Shown piece after piece: positions 50,003-53,580 of a DNA stretch of 53,580 nt. The notes under the pieces are model-generated. The model was not told the origin of the DNA. It did not search any database and was given only the letters and a program-made list of their open reading frames with translations. The translations under genes were made by a program, and so were the position numbers. Source of the stretch: Betaproteobacteria bacterium. GTDB taxonomy: Bacteria; Pseudomonadota; Gammaproteobacteria; Burkholderiales; Burkholderiaceae_C. Location of the stretch: assembly GCA_009919175.1 (NCBI GenBank), contig RGCL01000014.1, forward strand, positions 1 through 53,580, written 5' to 3'. Positions within the stretch are counted from its first letter, which is position 1. Every line of letters starts with the position of its first letter.

Positions 50003-51489
50003 ACGCTGGGCAAGACGCTACGCGCCTGGACCGGCGCGAAGTCGTGGCCTTGGTGGTCATGCTCGCGGCGCTCTCGCTCATGCGCTGGCAAGTGGGCAGC
50101 CAGTTGCCCTTGTCTGAAGACGAGGCTTACTACACCGCCTGGAGCCTCACGCCCGATTGGGGCTACTGGACCAAACCCCCCATGATTGCCTGGGCCATTG
50201 GCCTGTGCCGAGAACTGTTTGGACCCACGCTGGAAGCGGTGAGGGTGGTGCCTGCCTTGGCGTTCTTCCTCTGCGGTGTCACGCTGTTTCGCCTGGTGCT
50301 GGACCTGGGCGGCAGCAGTCTGCAGGCGTGGGTCAGCACGGTGTTGTGGATGACCACGCCGCTGGTGAGTTTTTATGGCCTCATCGCCACCACCGACAGC
50401 ATGCTCATGCTCTTTTGGCTGCTGGCCATGCGTTCGGCCTGGCAGGCCTTGCAAGGCCGCAGCGCCCATTGGATCTGGACCGGATTGTGGGTGGGTCTTG
50501 GCCTGCTCTCCAAATATTCCATGGTGCTGTTTGGTGTGGGCGTGGTGGCAGCCTTGCTGCACCCCGCGTGGCGTTGGCACTGGCGCAGCCCCTGGTTGTA
50601 TGCGGGTGGGTTTGTGGCCAGCTTGATCTTTGCGCCCAACCTGTGGTGGAACTTCACCCAGGGTGCGCCCACCTTGCACCACACTGCACAAATCTCAGGC
50701 GGTGGCATTGGCTATGGCCTGCGCTGGATGAGTCTGCTGGAGTTCTGGCTGGCGCAGTGGGCAGTCACAGGTCTGGTGGCGCTGGTGGTGTGTGGGCTGT
50801 GGCTTAAGTCCAAGCCCTGGCGGTCCAACGAGGCGGGCACCGATCACGCCGCCTTGTGGATCGTGCATGCCGCCTGGCCCATGCTCTTGGTCATCAGCAT
50901 CCAGGCCTTGTTCACCCGCGCTCACGCCAATTGGGCTGCCCCCGCGCTCATCAGTGTGCTGCTGGGTGCCGCCTGGTGGATGGTGCAGGGGCGTCACGTG
51001 AGATGGTTTCAGTTGGCGCTGGCCTTGCATGTGCTCTTCATGGCGGCGCTCTATGGCTATGACTTGTATGCCAAGCCCCTGAACATTCGACCCTCGGTCT
51101 TCAGCGATCCGTTTTGGACCTTGCGCAGCTGGCCTGATCTCAACCGCGCAGTGATCAACGCCTGGTGGACCCAGGCCTCGGATGTGCAAAGGGCCGATTG
51201 GCGCATCGCATCCGAAGACCGTGGCATCGTCGCGCAGGTGCAAGCCACCCTCAATCTGCCAGCAGGTCAAGCCCTGGGCTGGCAACTGGCGGATGCGCCC
51301 GACAACCATTTCGAACAGCGCTTCCCCATTCGATCGGGCACGCCATCGCAGCAGGTCTTGCTCATCACCCGCATGCCCGAGGCCACCGTGCTCCAGCGCT
51401 TTCCCCAGGCTCAGCATGCCCAGCACGTGATCATTCGCCGCATTCCGGATGCGCCTGTGGATGTGCAGTTCTGGTGGCTCAAGCCCTGA
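49999..51489 (+). CDS. GT-C family glycosyltransferase (ArnT/PMT-like)
   Basis: 496 residues with about eleven membrane helices. LSEDEAYYTAWSLTPDWGYWTKPPMIAW near residue 35 holds the acidic DE pair of the first periplasmic loop of PMT/ArnT enzymes, and WVGLGLLSKYSMVLF is typical. It transfers a sugar from the polyprenyl-phosphate donor to an acceptor in the periplasm, such as lipid A, a glycan or a protein. ATG overlaps the previous stop (ATGA), so donor synthesis and transfer are coupled. Confidence 0.88.
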   Translation: MNAGQDATRLDRREVVALVVMLAALSLMRWQVGSQLPLSEDEAYYTAWSLTPDWGYWTKPPMIAWAIGLCRELFGPTLEAVRVVPALAFFLCGVTLFRLVLDLGGSSLQAWVSTVLWMTTPLVSFYGLIATTDSMLMLFWLLAMRSAWQALQGRSAHWIWTGLWVGLGLLSKYSMVLFGVGVVAALLHPAWRWHWRSPWLYAGGFVASLIFAPNLWWNFTQGAPTLHHTAQISGGGIGYGLRWMSLLEFWLAQWAVTGLVALVVCGLWLKSKPWRSNEAGTDHAALWIVHAAWPMLLVISIQALFTRAHANWAAPALISVLLGAAWWMVQGRHVRWFQLALALHVLFMAALYGYDLYAKPLNIRPSVFSDPFWTLRSWPDLNRAVINAWWTQASDVQRADWRIASEDRGIVAQVQATLNLPAGQALGWQLADAPDNHFEQRFPIRSGTPSQQVLLITRMPEATVLQRFPQAQHAQHVIIRRIPDAPVDVQFWWLKP

Positions 51490-51535
51490 TGGGTGTGGGC
51501 GGGTCTACTTCGCTTTGGGGTCATCGCCCCCCCGA

Positions 51536-51541
51536 TAGAAT
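51536..51541 (+). promoter_or_regulatory. -10 hexamer TAGAAT before the second glycosylation module
   Basis: TAGAAT lies about 88 bases before ATG 51629 in a 139-base spacer and is the same hexamer seen at other promoters here. It suggests a separate promoter for the second module, with a leader of about 81 bases. Confidence 0.4.
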
Positions 51542-51628
51542 TCACACGCCCTTGACGCACAGGGCTTCTCTTGAGCCCTCCTCAGTCACACCACGCTGTC
51601 TTCGTCATCCCACTTCGAGTCTTGCCGC

Positions 51629-52759
51629 ATGAGCCCTTCGTCCCCCACTGCCGTGGATGCCTCCCAAGCCCTTGAGCTGGCGGTGGTGGTGCCCACCTTC
51701 AACGAGCGCGCCAACGTCGACGAGTTGGTTCGCCGGCTCAGTGAGGTCTTGCAAGGCCTGGCCTGGGAAGTGATTTTTGTGGACGACGATTCACCGGATG
51801 GCACGGCCGATCATGTGCGTGAGCTGGCTCGCGTGAATCCACGCGTGCGCGTGGTGCACCGCATTCAGCGCCGGGGCCTGTCCTCGGCTTGCATCGAAGG
51901 CATGATGTCCACCGCCGCGCCGTTTCTGGCTGTGATGGATGCCGACTTGCAGCACGATGAGCGCATCCTGCCCCAGATGTTGCAGGCCTTGCGTGAGCCC
52001 GGCTGCGACCTCGTGGTGGGCACGCGCTACATGGAAGGGGGTGGTGTTGGCGAGTGGGATGAGTCCCGCCAGTTCACCAGCCGCTTTGCCACTGCACTCA
52101 GCCAGCGACTGCTCAAAGTGAGTCTGCGCGACCCCATGAGCGGCTTTTTCATGATCCGCAGGGACGCATTCCACGGCGCCGTGCACCACCTCTCCAGCAT
52201 GGGCTTCAAGATCTTGCTCGACATCGTGGCGTCCTCACCCCGCAAGCTGAACTTCACCGAAGTGCCCTACACCTTTGGCCTTCGCCATGCGGGCGAGAGC
52301 AAGCTCGACGCGCGCGTGGCCTGGGATTACCTGCTGATGCTGGCCGACAAAACCCTGGGGCGCTACATCCCCACCTCCCTGATTTCTTTTGGGGCGGTCG
52401 GGGGCTTGGGCGTGCTGGTGCACCTCATGGTCCTCTTCCTCGCGCTCAACGTGGGGGGGCGCGAATTTGCCCAGGCTCAAACCCTGGCGGTGCTGGTGGC
52501 CATGGTGTTCAATTTCTTCCTCAACAACGTGCTGACCTATCGCGACAAGCAGCTCAAGGGCTGGCAGTGGTGGTGGGGGCTGGCCAAATTCATGGCGGCC
52601 TGTGCCCTGGGCGCAGTGGCCAATGTGGGGGTGGCCTCGTGGATGCATGGCGGCGGCGAATACTGGCTGTGGTCAGGCCTGGCGGGCATCCTGGTGGGGC
52701 TGATGTGGAATTACGGGGCAACAGCCATCCTGGTCTGGCCCCAGCGGCGCAAGGCCTGA
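51629..52759 (+). CDS. Polyprenol monophosphate mannose synthase-type GT2 fused to a GtrA domain
   Basis: 376 residues. N-terminal GT2 domain (about 15-240): LAVVVPTFNERANVDELV, IFVDDDSPDGT, VMDADLQHDE and the DPMSGFFMIRRDAF core typical of dolichol-phosphate mannose synthases. C-terminal GtrA domain (about 245-370) with four membrane helices, ending MWNYGATAILVWP. It makes a polyprenyl-phosphate sugar and the GtrA part may help anchor or flip it. The next gene starts 4 bases later. Confidence 0.9.
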   Translation: MSPSSPTAVDASQALELAVVVPTFNERANVDELVRRLSEVLQGLAWEVIFVDDDSPDGTADHVRELARVNPRVRVVHRIQRRGLSSACIEGMMSTAAPFLAVMDADLQHDERILPQMLQALREPGCDLVVGTRYMEGGGVGEWDESRQFTSRFATALSQRLLKVSLRDPMSGFFMIRRDAFHGAVHHLSSMGFKILLDIVASSPRKLNFTEVPYTFGLRHAGESKLDARVAWDYLLMLADKTLGRYIPTSLISFGAVGGLGVLVHLMVLFLALNVGGREFAQAQTLAVLVAMVFNFFLNNVLTYRDKQLKGWQWWWGLAKFMAACALGAVANVGVASWMHGGGEYWLWSGLAGILVGLMWNYGATAILVWPQRRKA

Positions 52760-52763
52760 GCGC

Positions 52764-53580
52764 ATGAGGGCGCTTGACCTGGCTTGGCGTGCGCCCTTGG
52801 CCGAGCGCAGCACCCGCTGGGCTTTGGGTCTGGCAGCCTTGCTGCATGTGATCTGGGCCACGAGCATGGGGCTTTCGCCGGACGAGGCGCACTATGCCTT
52901 GTACGGCCAACACCTGGCCTGGAGCTACTACGACCATCCGCCCCTGGTGGGTTGGTTGCAGTCCGTGGTGCTGTGGGTGAGCGATTCAGACCTTGCGTTG
53001 CGTTGGTGGCCGCTGGCGCTGTGGTGGATCACGGGCAGCCTCTTGCTGTCGTTCAATGACATGGTCTTTCCCTGGGTCAAGTCCTGCCGCTGGTGGGGCT
53101 TGCGGGTCGATGCCTGGCTGTGGCTGGGCAGCGTCTTGCCCCACCTGATGGGTTTGGCCATGGTGCCCGATGCCTTGCTCATGCCCTTGACCCTGGCCTT
53201 GATGCATCTGGTTTGGCGATTGGCTTTGGCCCAGGGCTCGCAGACCTCGAACTGGGGCTTGTGGCTGGCCTTGGGGTTGGGCTTGGGGTTGGCGGGCCTG
53301 TCCAAATACACCGCGGTCTTGCTCGCGTTGAGCGTGATGCTCAGCTTGCAGCTGGCCTTGGGTTGGTCCTTGTGGCGCAACAAGGGCTGGGGCTTGGCCC
53401 TGATCACGGCGGCCATGCTGGTGTCGGTGGTGTTCATCTGGAATGCCTTCAACGACTGGGCTTCCTTTCGGTATCAACTCGCCCATGCCAAAGGCGCAGA
53501 GCAATGGCATGCCTGGATGGCTTTGCGCTATGGGCTGGTCTTGTGGCTGGGCTTTGGCTTCATGTGGCCGCTCATGAAAT
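52764..53580 (+). CDS. GT-C family glycosyltransferase, 3' end outside window
   Basis: An open frame of 272 codons to the window end, starting MRALDLAWRAPLAERS. LSPDEAHYALYGQHLAWSYYDHPPLVGW near residue 37 is the ArnT/PMT-type catalytic loop with the DE pair, and GLSKYTAVLLAL is the second family motif. About seven membrane helices are visible. It pairs with the preceding polyprenyl-phosphate sugar synthase as a second transfer module. It shows the same two motifs as the GT-C protein at 49999 but is clearly diverged from it. Confidence 0.85.
   Translation, partial: MRALDLAWRAPLAERSTRWALGLAALLHVIWATSMGLSPDEAHYALYGQHLAWSYYDHPPLVGWLQSVVLWVSDSDLALRWWPLALWWITGSLLLSFNDMVFPWVKSCRWWGLRVDAWLWLGSVLPHLMGLAMVPDALLMPLTLALMHLVWRLALAQGSQTSNWGLWLALGLGLGLAGLSKYTAVLLALSVMLSLQLALGWSLWRNKGWGLALITAAMLVSVVFIWNAFNDWASFRYQLAHAKGAEQWHAWMALRYGLVLWLGFGFMWPLMK

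Noticed and set aside
1-53580. CRISPR arrays, transposases, integrases, phage genes and toxin-antitoxin pairs
   Set aside because: I looked for regularly spaced repeats and for characteristic proteins on both strands and saw none.
49999-53580. Recent duplication of the two GT-C genes
   Set aside because: They share only the short catalytic-loop and helix motifs; the rest is too diverged for recent duplication.

Overview
The window is a chromosomal segment of a high-GC betaproteobacterium, most likely Burkholderiales and Comamonadaceae-like (Limnohabitans/Rhodoferax/Polaromonas type). Supporting clues are a Bug-family tricarboxylate-type binding protein, an FNR-controlled cbb3 oxidase locus, an endonuclease-type MutL, a beta-type 6S RNA downstream of zapA, and extensive overlap of genes by 1-4 bases. 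The taxon is an inference from gene content. I see no insertion sequence, prophage, CRISPR array, toxin-antitoxin pair or defence island. Nearly all of the sequence is compact core-genome coding DNA.

Layout. 1-11.6 kb: the 3' end of a core-MetE methionine synthase, a hemerythrin protein, a thiolase, a leftward mutL-MFS-miaA-rluA-like operon, dedA, tsaE-amiC leftward, queG rightward and uspA. 11.7-22.5 kb: a microaerobic respiration island. It holds a copper P-type ATPase (ccoI) and ccoS, then ccoNOQP, ccoG, a very short ccoH/fixH, a small unknown membrane protein, fnr, hemN and a TauE/SafE-like metal-handling protein. Two good FNR boxes lie in it, one centred exactly 41.5 bases before the ccoI start codon. 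22.5-24.1 kb: a TauE permease, 6S RNA, zapA and a zapB-like gene. 24.1-29.7 kb: a cobalamin riboswitch and a B12 import operon, btuB, a signal-less BtuF-like protein, btuF, btuC and btuD. 29.7-34.2 kb: acyl-CoA dehydrogenase with a DUF2783 protein, a Bug receptor, nth and an aminotransferase. 34.2-39.1 kb: a leftward gcvT-gcvH-gcvP operon behind a tandem glycine riboswitch. 39.1-46.4 kb: ETF-ubiquinone oxidoreductase, SDR, thioesterase, a ferritin-like hydrolase, an AhpD-like peroxidase, a 3-oxoacid CoA-transferase pair, tRNA-Gly(CCC) and a CaiB-type CoA-transferase. 46.4-53.6 kb: ferredoxin-NADP reductase, a PAP2 phosphatase and a rightward envelope glycosylation cluster. That cluster has a flippase-like UPF0104 protein, two polyprenyl-phosphate glycosyltransferases and two GT-C transferases, the last cut by the window edge.

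Functional links. The cco genes, ccoI/ccoS, ccoG/ccoH, hemN (oxygen-independent heme synthesis) and fnr form one oxygen-responsive unit. Thiolase, CoA-transferases, acyl-CoA dehydrogenase and ETF-QO indicate active acyl-CoA and ketone-body catabolism. Two metabolite riboswitches (B12 and glycine) control their cognate operons. Regulatory signals repeat through the window: a TAGAAT-type -10 hexamer lies only 6-7 bases before several start codons, which predicts many leaderless or nearly leaderless mRNAs. No clearly undescribed multi-gene system was found. The best leads are the leaderless FNR promoter, the signal-less BtuF paralog, the small cco-locus membrane protein and the double glycosylation module.
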